64,000 nt of DNA from Compostimonas suwonensis (GCF_002797855.1 NZ_PGFB01000002.1:558001-622000); one strand, 5' to 3'. Counted from the first letter of the stretch, positions 51,470 through 60,800 are shown. The notes: generated by a model from the sequence alone, not told the origin. Program-made: numbers and translations.

Positions 51470-52499
51470 CGATATTCCTCTCGCCCTGGGGCTCGTCCGA
51501 GTCTGTCGTCAGGTGGGGGGCAATGTCCCTGGGGTTGAGGGTACCGGCAAGAACCTGACTCACCTGCGCGACGATGGGCATGTCCACACCGCGGGCGCGG
51601 GCGAGCTCGAGCACGGGCGCGACCGATGCGAGCCCCTCGGCCGTCTGCTGCATCTTCGAGATCACGTCGCCGAAGCTGTAGCCCTGCCCGAGCAGGCGGC
51701 CCGCGGTGTTGTTGCGCGAGAGTGGCGACTGGCAGGTCGCGATGAGGTCGCCGAGGCCGGCCAGGCCCGAGAGGGTCTCGGGCTGCGCGCCGTGGGCGAC
51801 CGCGAAGTCCGTCATCTCGACGAGCCCGCGCGTGATGATCGACGCCTTGGTGTTCTCGCCGTAGCCGACGCCGTCGACGATGCCGATCGCGACGGCGATG
51901 AGGTTCTTGAGCACCCCGCCGAACTCGGTGCCGATGACGTCGGTGTTCACGAAGGAGCGGAAGTAGCGGTTCGTCGCCGCGAGGGCGACGGCCTGCGCCG
52001 TCTCGAGGCTCACCGAGGAGACGACGGCGGCCGTCGGCTGCTCCTTGGCGATCTCGAGGGCCAGGTTGGGGCCGGACGCCACGGCGATGAGCTCCGGGGC
52101 GATCGGCAGCTCCTGGGCGAGAACCTCGCTCATCCGCAGGCCGGTGCCCTTCTCGACACCCTTCATGAGCGAGACGACGATGGCCCCCGGCCGTAGATGG
52201 GGCTCGATGGCGAGCAGGTTCTCGCGCAGCGACTGGCTCGGGATCGAGAGGTACACCTGCTCCGCGCCATCCATCACCTCGGCGAGGCTCGAGCTGGCGC
52301 GCAGGGTCTTGGGCAGGTTGATGCCCGGAAGGTAGTCGCTGTTGCGCTTGACCTCGGTGATCTCGCGGGCGAGCTCGGGGCGTCGCGCCCAGAGGGTCAC
52401 CTCGGAGCCGCCGTCGGCGAGGATCTTGGCGAAGGTCGTTCCCCAGCTCCCGGCGCCGAGCACGGCGACGCGCCGGACTGGTTTCGCGTTACGGCTCAA
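51372..52499 (-). CDS. gpsA: Glycerol-3-phosphate dehydrogenase [NAD(P)+]
   Basis: This enzyme of about 375 residues provides glycerol-3-phosphate for phospholipids. The start is a TTG at 52499 behind an AGGAGG site and inside the plsC stop region; it gives R-R-V-A-V-L-G-A-G-S-W-G-T-T-F. The S-L-M-K-G-V-E motif and the catalytic lysine in G-V-L-K-N-L-I-A-V-A-I-G-I are present. The family domain ends near T-T-D-S-D-E-P-Q-G-E-R, after which about 30 extra residues overlap ddl. Together with plsC it feeds phosphatidic acid synthesis. Confidence 0.95.
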   Translation of the reverse strand: MSRNAKPVRRVAVLGAGSWGTTFAKILADGGSEVTLWARRPELAREITEVKRNSDYLPGINLPKTLRASSSLAEVMDGAEQVYLSIPSQSLRENLLAIEPHLRPGAIVVSLMKGVEKGTGLRMSEVLAQELPIAPELIAVASGPNLALEIAKEQPTAAVVSSVSLETAQAVALAATNRYFRSFVNTDVIGTEFGGVLKNLIAVAIGIVDGVGYGENTKASIITRGLVEMTDFAVAHGAQPETLSGLAGLGDLIATCQSPLSRNNTAGRLLGQGYSFGDVISKMQQTAEGLASVAPVLELARARGVDMPIVAQVSQVLAGTLNPRDIAPHLTTDSDEPQGERNIDDGQAGSGGALRRSLKRAFDQLRHGRRGPSGD

Positions 52500-53313
52500 A
52501 ACGCCCCGTCTCCTCCTGATTGTGCGCCGACGGGTTCCATCGCTCAGCGGGGGCCTCCTCGCCGCGCAGGCCTTCGAGCAGCACCGTGATCGCGTCCATG
52601 ACGACGGCAGTCGCGGCCGTGAGGGTCGCCGAGTCGAGCGGCTTGCCCTCGAACGCCGAGAGGTCGACGGGATCACCGATCGCGATGTCGATGGTCTTGC
52701 GGGGGAAGAGGCTGATCTTCTTCGAATAGCGGGCCATGACGTGCTGCGTGCCCCAATGGGCGGCGGGGATCACCGGAATGCCGCGCTCGAGAGCGACTCG
52801 CACGGCCCCCGTCTTGCCGCGCATGGGCCACAGCTCGGGATCGCGGGTGAGGGAGCCCTCGGGATAGACGATGACCATCCCGCCGCGCTCGACGAGCTGC
52901 TCGGCGACCTTGACCGGCTCGTTTCCGCGGGAGCTGCCGGCGCGTTCGACCGGGATCTGCCCGGACGCCCGCAGTGCGGCGCCGACGACGGGGATGCGGA
53001 AGAGGCTCGCCTTCGCCATGAACCTCGGGAGCCGCCCGAGCTTCCACACGGCCGCCCCCACGATCACGGGGTCGATCTCGCTGTAGTGGTTCGGCGCGAG
53101 CACGAACGCCCCCTGGGCGGGCAGCTTCCTGCCGTGGAAGCGGTACTTGACCCCGAGGTTCAGGATCGGCACGACGAGCGTCGCCAGAACCCAGAAGATC
53201 GAGGGTCGCGCCCGCTCGGAGCGGACCCTCACCGGTTTCGCAGGGCTCGCGGAGGACGCGTCGGGCGCGTCGGGCGCGGAGCTGTTGTCAGGCACAGAGC
53301 TGTTGTCGGGCAC
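52489..53313 (-). CDS. 1-acyl-glycerol-3-phosphate acyltransferase (PlsC family)
   Basis: A 274-residue membrane-associated acyltransferase. N-H-Y-S-E-I-D-P (the NHxxxxD catalytic box, about residue 75), the R-x-G-x-I-P-V-E-R glycerolphosphate site, Y-P-E-G-S-L-T-R and V-P-V-I-P-A-A are all present. A Ser/Asp/Pro-rich N-terminus of about 35 residues precedes it. The region around the GTG start is tandemly duplicated: two 18-bp units each carry an in-frame GTG. It follows murA by 7 bp and overlaps gpsA by 11 bp, so lipid and wall genes share one message. Confidence 0.93.
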   Translation of the reverse strand: MPDNSSVPDNSSAPDAPDASSASPAKPVRVRSERARPSIFWVLATLVVPILNLGVKYRFHGRKLPAQGAFVLAPNHYSEIDPVIVGAAVWKLGRLPRFMAKASLFRIPVVGAALRASGQIPVERAGSSRGNEPVKVAEQLVERGGMVIVYPEGSLTRDPELWPMRGKTGAVRVALERGIPVIPAAHWGTQHVMARYSKKISLFPRKTIDIAIGDPVDLSAFEGKPLDSATLTAATAVVMDAITVLLEGLRGEEAPAERWNPSAHNQEETGRFEP

Positions 53314-53320
53314 AGAGCTA

Positions 53321-54688
53321 TTATGCTTCGAGAACGAAGTCGGCTCCCAGAAGCTCGAGCTTGGTGATGAAGTTCTCGTACCCGCGGCTGATGATGCCCA
53401 CGTTGCTCACCCGCGAGGTCCCCTCGGCGGTGAGCGCGGCGATCAGGTGACTGAAGCCGCCGCGCAGGTCGGGCACCTCGATGTCGGCGCCGTGCAGCGG
53501 CGTCGGGCCCGTGATGACGGCGGCCTGCTCGAGGTTGCGGCGCGGCACGCGACGCGGGTAGCCCTGCAGCCCGTTGGGGTGCACGACGATGTTCGCGCCC
53601 ATCGTGTTGAGCGCGTCGGTGAAGCCGAAGCGATTCTCGTAGACGGTCTCGTGCACGATCGACTCGCCCGTCGCCTGGGTGAGCGCGACGATGAGCGGCT
53701 GCTGCCAATCGGTCATGAAGCCGGGGTGCACGTCGGTCTCGACGACGACGGGCTGGAGCTCGCCGGCGCGGTAGAACCGGATGCCGTCCTCCTTGATGTC
53801 GAAGCCTCCACCCGCCTTGCGGAAGATGTTGAGGAAGGTCATCATGTCTTGCTGCTTCGCGCCGCCGACGAAGATGTCGCCATCGGTCGCGAGAGCCGCG
53901 GAGGCCCAGCTGGCGGCCTCGTTGCGGTCGAAGATGGCCTGGTGCTCGTAACCCTGCAGCCGGTCGACGCCCTCGATGAGGATGACGCGGTTGGGCTCGT
54001 AGGAGATGATCGCGCCCATCTTCTGCAGCACGGCGATGAGATCCATGATCTCGGGCTCGATCGCGGCGCCCTTGAGCTCGGTCACGCCGTCGGCCAGAAC
54101 GGCCGTGAGCAGCACCTGCTCGGTCGCTCCCACGCTCGGGTAGGGCAGGTGAACCTGCGTGCCGTGCAGGCCGTTCGGGGCGGAGAGCTTGATGCCCTGC
54201 GGCAGCTTCTCGACGACGGCACCGAACTTGCGCAGGGCGTCGAGGTGGAAGTCGATCGGGCGGTCGCCGATGCGGCATCCACCCAGGTCGGGGATGAACG
54301 CGGCGCCCAGGCGGTGCAGGAGCGGCCCGCAGAAGAGGATCGGGATGCGCGAGGAGCCCGCGTGAGCGTCGATCTCCTCCATGTGCGCCGACTCGACGCC
54401 GCTCGGGTCGAGGCGCAGGGTGAACGGCTCGTCGCCGTCGGTCACCTTGACGCCGTGGATCTCCAGGAGCGAGCGCACGACGCGCACGTCGCTGATGTCG
54501 GGAACGTTGTGCAGAACGCTCGGGGTCTCGCCCAGAAGCGATGCGACCATCGCCTTCGTGACGAGGTTCTTCGCCCCGCGGATCTCCAACCGGCCTTCGA
54601 GCGGAGAGCCGCCGTTGATGACCAGGGTGTCGCCCGTCAAGCCCACGCGGGCTCCCGCCTCGATCGCGTCTTGGAGGAGTGTGTTCAC
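53321..54688 (-). CDS. murA: UDP-N-acetylglucosamine 1-carboxyvinyltransferase
   Basis: A 455-residue first enzyme of peptidoglycan synthesis, transferring enolpyruvate from PEP. The start region contains N-G-G-S-P-L-E-G-R-L-E-I-R-G-A-K-N with the catalytic lysine. The catalytic cysteine lies in L-G-G-C-R-I-G-D-R-P-I-D near residue 125. Because it keeps Cys rather than the Asp seen in mycobacteria, fosfomycin sensitivity would be expected. The GTG start overlaps the leuD stop (TAGTG) and is preceded by GGAGGAG. The length is slightly longer than in E. coli. Confidence 0.93.
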   Translation of the reverse strand: MNTLLQDAIEAGARVGLTGDTLVINGGSPLEGRLEIRGAKNLVTKAMVASLLGETPSVLHNVPDISDVRVVRSLLEIHGVKVTDGDEPFTLRLDPSGVESAHMEEIDAHAGSSRIPILFCGPLLHRLGAAFIPDLGGCRIGDRPIDFHLDALRKFGAVVEKLPQGIKLSAPNGLHGTQVHLPYPSVGATEQVLLTAVLADGVTELKGAAIEPEIMDLIAVLQKMGAIISYEPNRVILIEGVDRLQGYEHQAIFDRNEAASWASAALATDGDIFVGGAKQQDMMTFLNIFRKAGGGFDIKEDGIRFYRAGELQPVVVETDVHPGFMTDWQQPLIVALTQATGESIVHETVYENRFGFTDALNTMGANIVVHPNGLQGYPRRVPRRNLEQAAVITGPTPLHGADIEVPDLRGGFSHLIAALTAEGTSRVSNVGIISRGYENFITKLELLGADFVLEA

Positions 54689-55284
54689 TATTTCACCGGC
54701 AATGTCTTGGGCCGCCAGCTCTCGCGGCGGGTTTCGAATTCTGTGATCAGCGCCTCATTACGCAATGTCAGGCCTATGTCGTCCAGACCTTCGAGCAGAC
54801 GCCACCTAGTGTAATCATCGATCTCGAAAGGAACTGTGAGGCCCGCCACGCTGACAGTACGAGCAACCAGATCGACGGTCGCCTCTATTCCCGGCTGCTC
54901 GTCCATGAGCGCCCAGATGCGCTCCACGTCGTCTTCGGAGACCTGCGCGGCGAGCAGGCCCTGCTTGCCCGAGTTGCCCCGGAAGATGTCGCCGAAGCGC
55001 GCGCTCACGACGACGGCGATGCCGAAGTCGCGCAGAGCCCAGACCGCGTGCTCACGGCTCGATCCGGTGCCGAAGTCGGGGCCTGCGACGAGGATCTTCG
55101 CGCCCTGATAGGCGTCCTGGTTGAGCACGAAGTCGGGGTCCTGCCGCCAGGCGTAGAACAGCGCGTCGTCGAAGCCCGTCTTCGTGACGCGCTTGAGGAA
55201 CACCGCGGGGATGATCTGGTCGGTGTCGACGTTCGAGCGCTTGAGCGGGGCCGCGACCCCTGTGATGACGGAGACCTTGTCCAT
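54688..55284 (-). CDS. leuD: 3-isopropylmalate dehydratase small subunit
   Basis: A 198-residue swivel subunit of isopropylmalate isomerase in leucine synthesis. [11 protein letters not shown] (about 16-26) and [13 protein letters not shown] (about 68-80) are diagnostic. The ATG overlaps the leuC stop (TAATG), ensuring equal synthesis of both subunits. A longer frame upstream is spurious. Confidence 0.97.
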   Translation of the reverse strand: MDKVSVITGVAAPLKRSNVDTDQIIPAVFLKRVTKTGFDDALFYAWRQDPDFVLNQDAYQGAKILVAGPDFGTGSSREHAVWALRDFGIAVVVSARFGDIFRGNSGKQGLLAAQVSEDDVERIWALMDEQPGIEATVDLVARTVSVAGLTVPFEIDDYTRWRLLEGLDDIGLTLRNEALITEFETRRESWRPKTLPVK

Positions 55285-56765
55285 TACGCACTCACCTCGC
55301 GCTCGATCGGTTCGGATGCCGCGGAGCCTGCGCCCTCGGCGATGTCGCTCGGGCTCGACAGCGTGCCGCGGATCGCCGTGGCCGCCGCGACGAGCGGGGA
55401 CACGAGGTGCGTGCGCCCGCCCTTGCCCTGCCTGCCCTCGAAGTTGCGATTGCTCGTCGAGGCGCAGCGCTCCCCCGGCGCGAGCTGGTCGGGGTTCATG
55501 CCGAGGCACATCGAGCAGCCGGCGAAACGCCACTCGGCACCGAACTCCTCGACGATCTTGTCGATGCCCTCGGCCTCGGCCTCGATGCGCACACGGGCCG
55601 AGCCCGGCACGACCATAACGCGAACGTGGTCGGCCTTCTTCTTGCCCTTGATGACGGAGGCGAAGGCGCGCAGGTCTTCGATGCGGCTGTTCGTGCACGA
55701 GCCCATGAACACGGCGTCCACCCGGATGTCCTTCATACGCGTGCCCGCTTCGAGCGCCATGTACTCGAGGGCCCGTTCGGCCGAGGAGCGCTCGTTGAGG
55801 TCGTCGATCGCGGCCGGGTCGGGCACGGAGTCGTTGAGCGAGACGCCCTGACCGGGATTGGTGCCCCAGGTGACGAAGGGCTCGAGGGTGTCGGCGTCGA
55901 GGACGACCTCGGCGTCGTACTCGGCGCCCTCGTCGGTCGCGAGCGTGTCCCAGTAGGCGACAGCCGCATCCCAGTCGGCGCCCTCCGGCGCGTGGGGGCG
56001 GCCCTTGAGGTAGTCGTAGGTCGTCTGGTCGGGCGCGACCATGCCTGCTCGCGCACCCGCCTCGATCGACATGTTGCAGATCGTCATGCGGCCCTCCATC
56101 GAGAGCGCGCGGATGGCGGAGCCGCGGTATTCGAGCACGTAGCCCTGCCCGCCGCCCGTGCCGATCTCGGCGATGACGGCGAGGATGATGTCTTTCGCCG
56201 TCACGCCCTCGCGCAGAGTGCCGTTCACGGTGATGGCCATGGTCTTGAAGGGCTTGAGCGGCAGGGTCTGCGTGGCCAGCACGTGCTCGACCTCGCTCGT
56301 GCCGATGCCGAAGGCCATCGCCCCGAATGCCCCGTGCGTCGAGGTGTGCGAGTCGCCGCAGACGACGGTGATGCCGGGCATCGTCAGGCCCAGCTGCGGG
56401 CCGACGACGTGCACGATGCCCTGCTCGATGTCGCCGAGCGAGTGCAGCCGTACGCCGAACTCCTCGGCGTTGTTGCGCAGGGTCTGGATCTGCGTGCGGC
56501 TCGTGAGATCGGCGATCGGCTTGTCGATCGCGAGGGTCGGCGTGTTGTGGTCTTCCGTCGCGATCGTCAGATCGGGCCGGCGCACGGGGCGGCCGGCCAG
56601 CCGCAGGCCGTCGAAGGCCTGGGGGCTCGTCACCTCGTGCACGAGGTGGAGGTCGATGTAGATGAGGTCGGGCGTGCCGTCTTCACCTTTGCTGACCAGA
56701 TGGTCGTCCCAGACCTTCTGGGCCAGGGTGCGCGGTTCGACGCTCGACGACGATGCGTTGTTCAT
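55284..56765 (-). CDS. leuC: 3-isopropylmalate dehydratase large subunit
   Basis: The 493-residue aconitase-like subunit. The 4Fe-4S ligands are in F-M-G-S-C-T-N-S-R and [10 protein letters not shown], and [15 protein letters not shown] and H-N-T-P-T form the active site. The ATG at 56765 follows GAGGAGC; thirteen codons further upstream are not needed. It is the first structural gene of the leuC-leuD-murA-plsC-gpsA-ddl series. A leader peptide with four consecutive leucine codons and a strong hairpin lie directly upstream. Confidence 0.97.
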   Translation of the reverse strand: MNNASSSSVEPRTLAQKVWDDHLVSKGEDGTPDLIYIDLHLVHEVTSPQAFDGLRLAGRPVRRPDLTIATEDHNTPTLAIDKPIADLTSRTQIQTLRNNAEEFGVRLHSLGDIEQGIVHVVGPQLGLTMPGITVVCGDSHTSTHGAFGAMAFGIGTSEVEHVLATQTLPLKPFKTMAITVNGTLREGVTAKDIILAVIAEIGTGGGQGYVLEYRGSAIRALSMEGRMTICNMSIEAGARAGMVAPDQTTYDYLKGRPHAPEGADWDAAVAYWDTLATDEGAEYDAEVVLDADTLEPFVTWGTNPGQGVSLNDSVPDPAAIDDLNERSSAERALEYMALEAGTRMKDIRVDAVFMGSCTNSRIEDLRAFASVIKGKKKADHVRVMVVPGSARVRIEAEAEGIDKIVEEFGAEWRFAGCSMCLGMNPDQLAPGERCASTSNRNFEGRQGKGGRTHLVSPLVAAATAIRGTLSSPSDIAEGAGSAASEPIEREVSA

Positions 56766-56812
56766 GCGGGTGCTTGCTCCTCGAGATAACAGGTGGTCAG
56801 CCAACGACAGAC

Positions 56813-56854
56813 GCCGCGACGAGGGAGGCCTAGGGAATCAGGACTCGTCGCGGC
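56813..56854 (-). terminator. Attenuator hairpin in the leuC leader
   Basis: GCCGCGACGAG and CTCGTCGCGGC (11 bp, perfect) enclose a 20-nt loop. The left arm is made of codons 11-14 of the leader peptide, just after its leucine run, and the peptide's stop codon lies in the loop. A ribosome stalled on the leucine codons would cover the left arm and prevent pairing. Confidence 0.75.
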
Positions 56855-56885
56855 AGTTAAGAAGGAGAAGCCGACCGGGTAGCAC
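56838..56885 (-). CDS. Leucine leader peptide of the leuCD operon
   Basis: A 15-codon frame from GTG reads M-L-P-G-R-L-L-L-L-N-C-R-D-E-S and stop. The four leucines in a row use CTT CTC CTT CTT, and CTT is a rare codon in this genome. No Shine-Dalgarno sequence is seen, but a TACCCT -10 box ends 6 nt upstream, so the transcript probably starts on the GTG and is translated leaderless. This is the classic arrangement for amino-acid-starvation attenuation. Confidence 0.75.
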   Translation of the reverse strand: MLPGRLLLLNCRDES

Positions 56886-56897
56886 CTACCCAGGGTA
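56886..56897 (-). promoter_or_regulatory. Putative leuC leader promoter (-10) within a repeat
   Basis: TACCCT (56892-56897, minus strand) fits the TANNNT -10 form, 6 nt before the leader GTG. It lies in GGTGCTACCC-TGGGTA-GGTGCTACCC, a 10-bp direct repeat whose middle is also palindromic (CTACCC/GGGTAG). That could be a repressor site. No clear -35 was found. Confidence 0.45.
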
Positions 56898-56921
56898 GCA
56901 CCGCTGTCGCGGGATCCCCCG

Positions 56922-57785
56922 TCACCGACGCGGCTGGGTGTCGTCGAGATCGGCGGCCCCCGCGGGCGACGCGGACGCCTCGGGCTCGTCGTCCTGCGGC
57001 ATCCGCGCGTCGAGCACGACCGCCGTCACGTTGTCACGGCCGCCGTGGGCGACCGCCTGCTGCACGAGCCGCTCGGCGCTCGCGTCGACGGAGCCGTCGC
57101 CGTCCTGCGCCGTGTCGGCGAGCACCTGGGCGATCTCGAGATCGCTCAGCTCTTTCGTGAGGCCGTCCGAGCAGATCACGAAGACCTGCCGCCCGATCGC
57201 CGGCATCAGCCAGACGTCGGGCTCGACGAGGTCGTTCGCGCCGATCGCGCGGGTGATGACGTTGCGCTCGGGGTGGCGTTCGGCGTCTTCCGCGGTGATC
57301 ATGCCCGCGTCGACCATCTCTTGCACGACCGAGTGGTCGACGGTGATCTGCCGCACCGCGCGGCCGTCCCAGGCGTAGACCCGCGAGTCGCCGATGTTGA
57401 AGACGAGCCAGTTGGCGCCGCCGTCGGCCGTGTGCACGAGGGCCACGCCGGTGAGCGTCGTTCCCGAGAGCCCGACCTCCGCGGCATCCTGCGCCGAGTC
57501 GTCGCGCACGGCGAGGTTGGCCGCGCGGATGGCGGAGAAGACCGCCTCGACGGTCGTGGGGCCCCCGCGCCCGATCGACTCCGTGAACACGCGGGCGACG
57601 GCCTGGCTCGCGCGGTCGCCGCGCGCATGACCGCCCATGCCGTCGGCGACGAGGAAGACGGGTGCCGCCGCGACGAAGCTGTCTTCGTTGACGCGGCGCA
57701 CGGTGCCGATGTCGGTGGCCGCGCCGACGGCGAGGGAGACGACGCCGGTGGGCAGAGTCATCACACTGTGGTCCGTTGCCACCAT
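56922..57785 (-). CDS. PP2C-family serine/threonine protein phosphatase
   Basis: A 287-residue soluble PPM/PP2C phosphatase that removes phosphate from Ser/Thr with two metal ions. R-V-N-E-D-S-F (31-37), V-A-D-G-M-G-G-H-A-R-G-D (46-57), G-D-S-R-V-Y, C-S-D-G-L-T and G-R-D-N-V-T-A-V-V-L supply the metal ligands and are all intact. It lacks the transmembrane helix of PstP, ending in an acidic tail. No kinase gene is adjacent. It is divergent from the UPF0114 gene. Confidence 0.94.
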   Translation of the reverse strand: MVATDHSVMTLPTGVVSLAVGAATDIGTVRRVNEDSFVAAAPVFLVADGMGGHARGDRASQAVARVFTESIGRGGPTTVEAVFSAIRAANLAVRDDSAQDAAEVGLSGTTLTGVALVHTADGGANWLVFNIGDSRVYAWDGRAVRQITVDHSVVQEMVDAGMITAEDAERHPERNVITRAIGANDLVEPDVWLMPAIGRQVFVICSDGLTKELSDLEIAQVLADTAQDGDGSVDASAERLVQQAVAHGGRDNVTAVVLDARMPQDDEPEASASPAGAADLDDTQPRR

Positions 57786-57808
57786 GGGGTCTCCGCTCGC
57801 GATCGGCG

Positions 57809-57837
57809 TTCAAGACGAACGCATACAATCCTATAGA
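57809..57837 (+). promoter_or_regulatory. Putative promoter of the UPF0114 gene
   Basis: TTCAAG and TATAGA are separated by exactly 17 nt, a good -35/-10 pair. The GTG start of the gene lies 36 nt beyond, after an AGGAG ribosome-binding site. Confidence 0.55.
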
Positions 57838-57872
57838 GAACGTGCCCCCGACGAGCTATGCCAGGAGCCTCC

Positions 57873-58541
57873 GTGACCCAGATCCAGCCCACACCGCCCG
57901 TGCGCCGCCCGCCCTCCGCCTGGGCCAACGGCATCGGCTACCTCATCTTCTTCAGCCGATGGCTGCAGGCGCCCCTCTATCTGGGCCTCATCGTGGCCCA
58001 GCTGATCTACGTGGTCGTCTTCATGGTCGAGCTCTGGCATCTCGCCGAGGAGGTGATGCGCGACATCACCCACATCAACGAGACCGCCATCATGCTCGCC
58101 GTGCTCGGCCTCATCGACGTCGTGATGATCGCCAACCTGCTCATCATGGTGATCATCGGCGGCTACGAGACCTTCGTCTCGCGCATCAAAATCGACGGGC
58201 ACCCGGATCAGCCGGAGTGGCTCTCGCACGTCAACGCCAACGTGCTCAAGGTCAAGCTGGCCATGGCGATCATCGGCATCTCCTCGATCCACCTGCTCAA
58301 GACCTTCATCGAGATCGGCGACCTCAACTCGCCGCGCGCCGAGAACCTCACCGACCAGACCTACACGAGCGAGGGTGTGCTCTGGCAGGTCATCATCCAC
58401 TGCGTGTTCATCCTGTCGGCCGTCGCGCTCGCCTTCATCGACCGGATGTCGTACCACCGGGTCGCGAAGCACGAGGTGCACGACGGCGTTCCCGTGGTGG
58501 TCCCCGAGCCCGATGTCCGGCAGGAGCCCGCGCCCCGCTGA
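57873..58541 (+). CDS. UPF0114 (YqhA-like) membrane protein
   Basis: A 222-residue protein with four transmembrane helices of the UPF0114 family: F-F-S-R-W-L-Q-A-P-L-Y-L-G-L near residue 26, the V-M-I-A-N-L-L-I-M-V-I-I-G-G-Y-E-T-F-V-S segment, and S-S-I-H-L-L-K-T-F. The function of the family is unknown. The GTG at 57873 follows a CAGGAG site and is preferred over an ATG five codons upstream. It converges on the FAD monooxygenase gene. Confidence 0.92.
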   Translation: MTQIQPTPPVRRPPSAWANGIGYLIFFSRWLQAPLYLGLIVAQLIYVVVFMVELWHLAEEVMRDITHINETAIMLAVLGLIDVVMIANLLIMVIIGGYETFVSRIKIDGHPDQPEWLSHVNANVLKVKLAMAIIGISSIHLLKTFIEIGDLNSPRAENLTDQTYTSEGVLWQVIIHCVFILSAVALAFIDRMSYHRVAKHEVHDGVPVVVPEPDVRQEPAPR

Positions 58542-58590
58542 ACGGGAGCCGCACCCGCCGGCGGTCGCCCGGTCGTTCGCCCGGCGACGA

Positions 58591-59880
58591 TCAGGATGCC
58601 GGCGGGGCGAGCACCTCCGCGGAGATGCTCTCGGGTCGCACACCCCTGCCGAGCAGCCGGGGCATGATCCTCCGCACGATCGGCAGGCCCAGGCGCAGCG
58701 CCGCTCGCTGCGCCCGTGTGGGCGGGTTCGAGAGGATCGCTCCCCCGCCCGGCCGGGCGATGACCTCGTGCAGCTTGAGCTGGATGGCCTGCATAACGCG
58801 CACCGGCGGCAGCCTGCGGCGCTGCACGGCCGCGAGGTCGGCATCGGTGAGCGCCGCTGCGCGCAGAGCGGGCACGACGCGATTGGCGGTGGCGACGGCA
58901 TCCTGGATCGCGTAGTTCACGCCCACCCCGAACGCGGGCGACATCGCGTGGGCGGAGTCGCCGATGAACAGCAGGCCCGGCTCGTGCCAGGTCTCGAGGC
59001 GGCTCACCTGAACCGTGAGCAGCTTGACCTGATCCCAGCTCTCGATCGAGCCGACGACGGGGCGCAGGAACCGCGCGGTCGTCGCGAGCGTCTCGCGGAA
59101 GGCGTCGAGCCCCGCCGCCTGCAGCTCGCCGAACCCGCCTTTCGGGATGACCATCCCCGCCTGGTAGTAGTCGCGCCTGTCGATCGTGAGCACCATCGCG
59201 TTGGCGTCGAGGTACGCGATCGTCGGGGGCGGCGTCTTCTGCGGCCGCGGCAGGTCGAACCAGAGCACGTCGATGCCGATGCCGAAATCGGTGGGAACGT
59301 AGCCCGCCGCGTCGCGGATCGTCGAGGCCCGGCCGTCGGCGGCGACCGTGAGCGTCGCGTGCACGTCGATCTCGCCCTCCGGCCCCGCGGCCTGCACTCC
59401 GAGCACCCGGCCGCTCTCGCCGTCGCGCAGCAGGCCGCTCGCGGCGGTCGACATCAGCAGCCGGAACGTCGGGTGGGCGGTGGCCTTCCTGCTCAGGAAG
59501 TCGAGGAAGTCCCACTGCGGCATGAAGGTGAGGAAGTCGTCGGGAGGGGGCAGCCGGCGGAAGTCGACCGGGTGCACGCGGATGCCGCTGGCCACGAGGT
59601 CGAGGGAGGCGACCTCGTTGTGCGGCAGCTCGAGGAACTCCTCCCGGAGGCCGAGCTGACCGAGCAGGGCCAGCGTGGACGGGTGGATCGTGTCGCCGCG
59701 GAAGTCGCGCAGGAAGTCGGCGTGCTTCTCGAGCACGACGACCTCGATGCCCGCCCGTGCGAGCAGCGTGCCGAGCATGATCCCCGCCGGGCCTCCGCCG
59801 ACGACGCACACCTCGGTGTCGATCCGGGTGCGCGTTCCCGGTTCTGTGCCGGGTTGGGTGCGGGGCTGTGATTCGCTCAT
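58591..59880 (-). CDS. FAD-dependent monooxygenase, PHBH-like
   Basis: A 429-residue flavoprotein of the p-hydroxybenzoate hydroxylase fold. V-C-V-V-G-G-G-P-A-G-I-M-L-G (about 23-36) is the FAD Rossmann motif, a D-G motif (V-A-A-D-G-R-A-S-T) binds NAD(P)H and FAD, and G-D-S-A-H-A-M-S-P-A-F-G-V-G-V-N (about 293-308) is the second FAD motif. The substrate is unknown; aromatic acids are typical for the fold. The ATG at 59880 is chosen because upstream codons look non-coding. Confidence 0.9.
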   Translation of the reverse strand: MSESQPRTQPGTEPGTRTRIDTEVCVVGGGPAGIMLGTLLARAGIEVVVLEKHADFLRDFRGDTIHPSTLALLGQLGLREEFLELPHNEVASLDLVASGIRVHPVDFRRLPPPDDFLTFMPQWDFLDFLSRKATAHPTFRLLMSTAASGLLRDGESGRVLGVQAAGPEGEIDVHATLTVAADGRASTIRDAAGYVPTDFGIGIDVLWFDLPRPQKTPPPTIAYLDANAMVLTIDRRDYYQAGMVIPKGGFGELQAAGLDAFRETLATTARFLRPVVGSIESWDQVKLLTVQVSRLETWHEPGLLFIGDSAHAMSPAFGVGVNYAIQDAVATANRVVPALRAAALTDADLAAVQRRRLPPVRVMQAIQLKLHEVIARPGGGAILSNPPTRAQRAALRLGLPIVRRIMPRLLGRGVRPESISAEVLAPPAS

Positions 59881-60068
59881 CCCTCGTCCTCTCCTGCTCC
59901 AGCTTTTCGCACCCGTCGCCCCCTCACAAGACCCCTTCTCCCCACCCCGGCGATTCCGCGCCGCGGCGCTACGGCATCCACTATGGTGGGTGGACGTCAC
60001 GCATGCGGGCCGTCCCCCGGGCCCGGAAATCGGCGATGGCGTCCACGACGAACAGGAACGACAGGCCC

Positions 60069-60797
60069 ATGGTCGATTGTCTGGCAGCAACCGGTACCGA
60101 CGACTTTCTCCCCTTTATGGTGATCGCCGCAGTGCTCCTGGCAGCGGGCATCATCGGCCTCGCGATCGCGAACAAGAAGGCGCGCTGGTCGGCCTTCGCC
60201 GTCGTGCCGCTCCTGCTCGGCCTCACGCTCGTCGGAACGGGCGCGCAGCCCGTGCAGGCGGCCGACCTCACGACCTGCTCGTCGTCGCCGTCTCCCGCCG
60301 CGTCACCGGTGACCACGACCACTCCGGCTCCGGCGGCCACTCCCACCCCGACGCCCACGCCCACCTGCGAGCCGAGCATCGTGTTCTCAGACGTGCCGGC
60401 CGACACCGACGGGTGGGGATCGAGCAGCGAGACCGATGCCTCCTGGAGCGTCGACGACTCCGCCACGGTCTCCGAGCTGCTCGCCGCGGCCCTCGACCCG
60501 CACCCGGCCGCGCAGGTCTCGGTCTCGATCCTGATCGCCCACGACGACGACTCCGAACCCGTCGGCGCCGTCGTGACCTTCTCCACGAGCGACTACACGA
60601 TGGAGTTCTCCGCCGAAGACGAGGAAGGCAGGGTCGCCGTTCCCACGGATCTCGTCTTCGACACGGTCGATACCCGGTACCCCGACACCCGGTGGTTCCT
60701 CGACTCGATGCTGGTGGCCGTCCCCCTGTCGTACGACGACGGCTGCGACACCGCGATCGCGACGATCACGGTCGACGGATCCTTCCGGGCCAGCTGA
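60069..60797 (+). CDS. Membrane-anchored extracellular protein of unknown function
   Basis: The predicted 242-residue product has an N-terminal hydrophobic helix (FMVIAAVLLAAGIIGLAIA) and a second one before V-Q-A-A-D, then a Pro/Thr-rich linker (about 77-98) and a compact acidic beta-rich domain. Three cysteines (T-C-S-S, T-C-E-P and G-C-D-T) may form disulfides. I recognise no family. Upstream codons to 59868 look non-coding, so I start at the ATG at 60069, which has only a weak ribosome-binding site. The aldo/keto reductase gene follows after 3 bp. Confidence 0.7.
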   Translation: MVDCLAATGTDDFLPFMVIAAVLLAAGIIGLAIANKKARWSAFAVVPLLLGLTLVGTGAQPVQAADLTTCSSSPSPAASPVTTTTPAPAATPTPTPTPTCEPSIVFSDVPADTDGWGSSSETDASWSVDDSATVSELLAAALDPHPAAQVSVSILIAHDDDSEPVGAVVTFSTSDYTMEFSAEDEEGRVAVPTDLVFDTVDTRYPDTRWFLDSMLVAVPLSYDDGCDTAIATITVDGSFRAS

Positions 60798-60800
60798 GCC

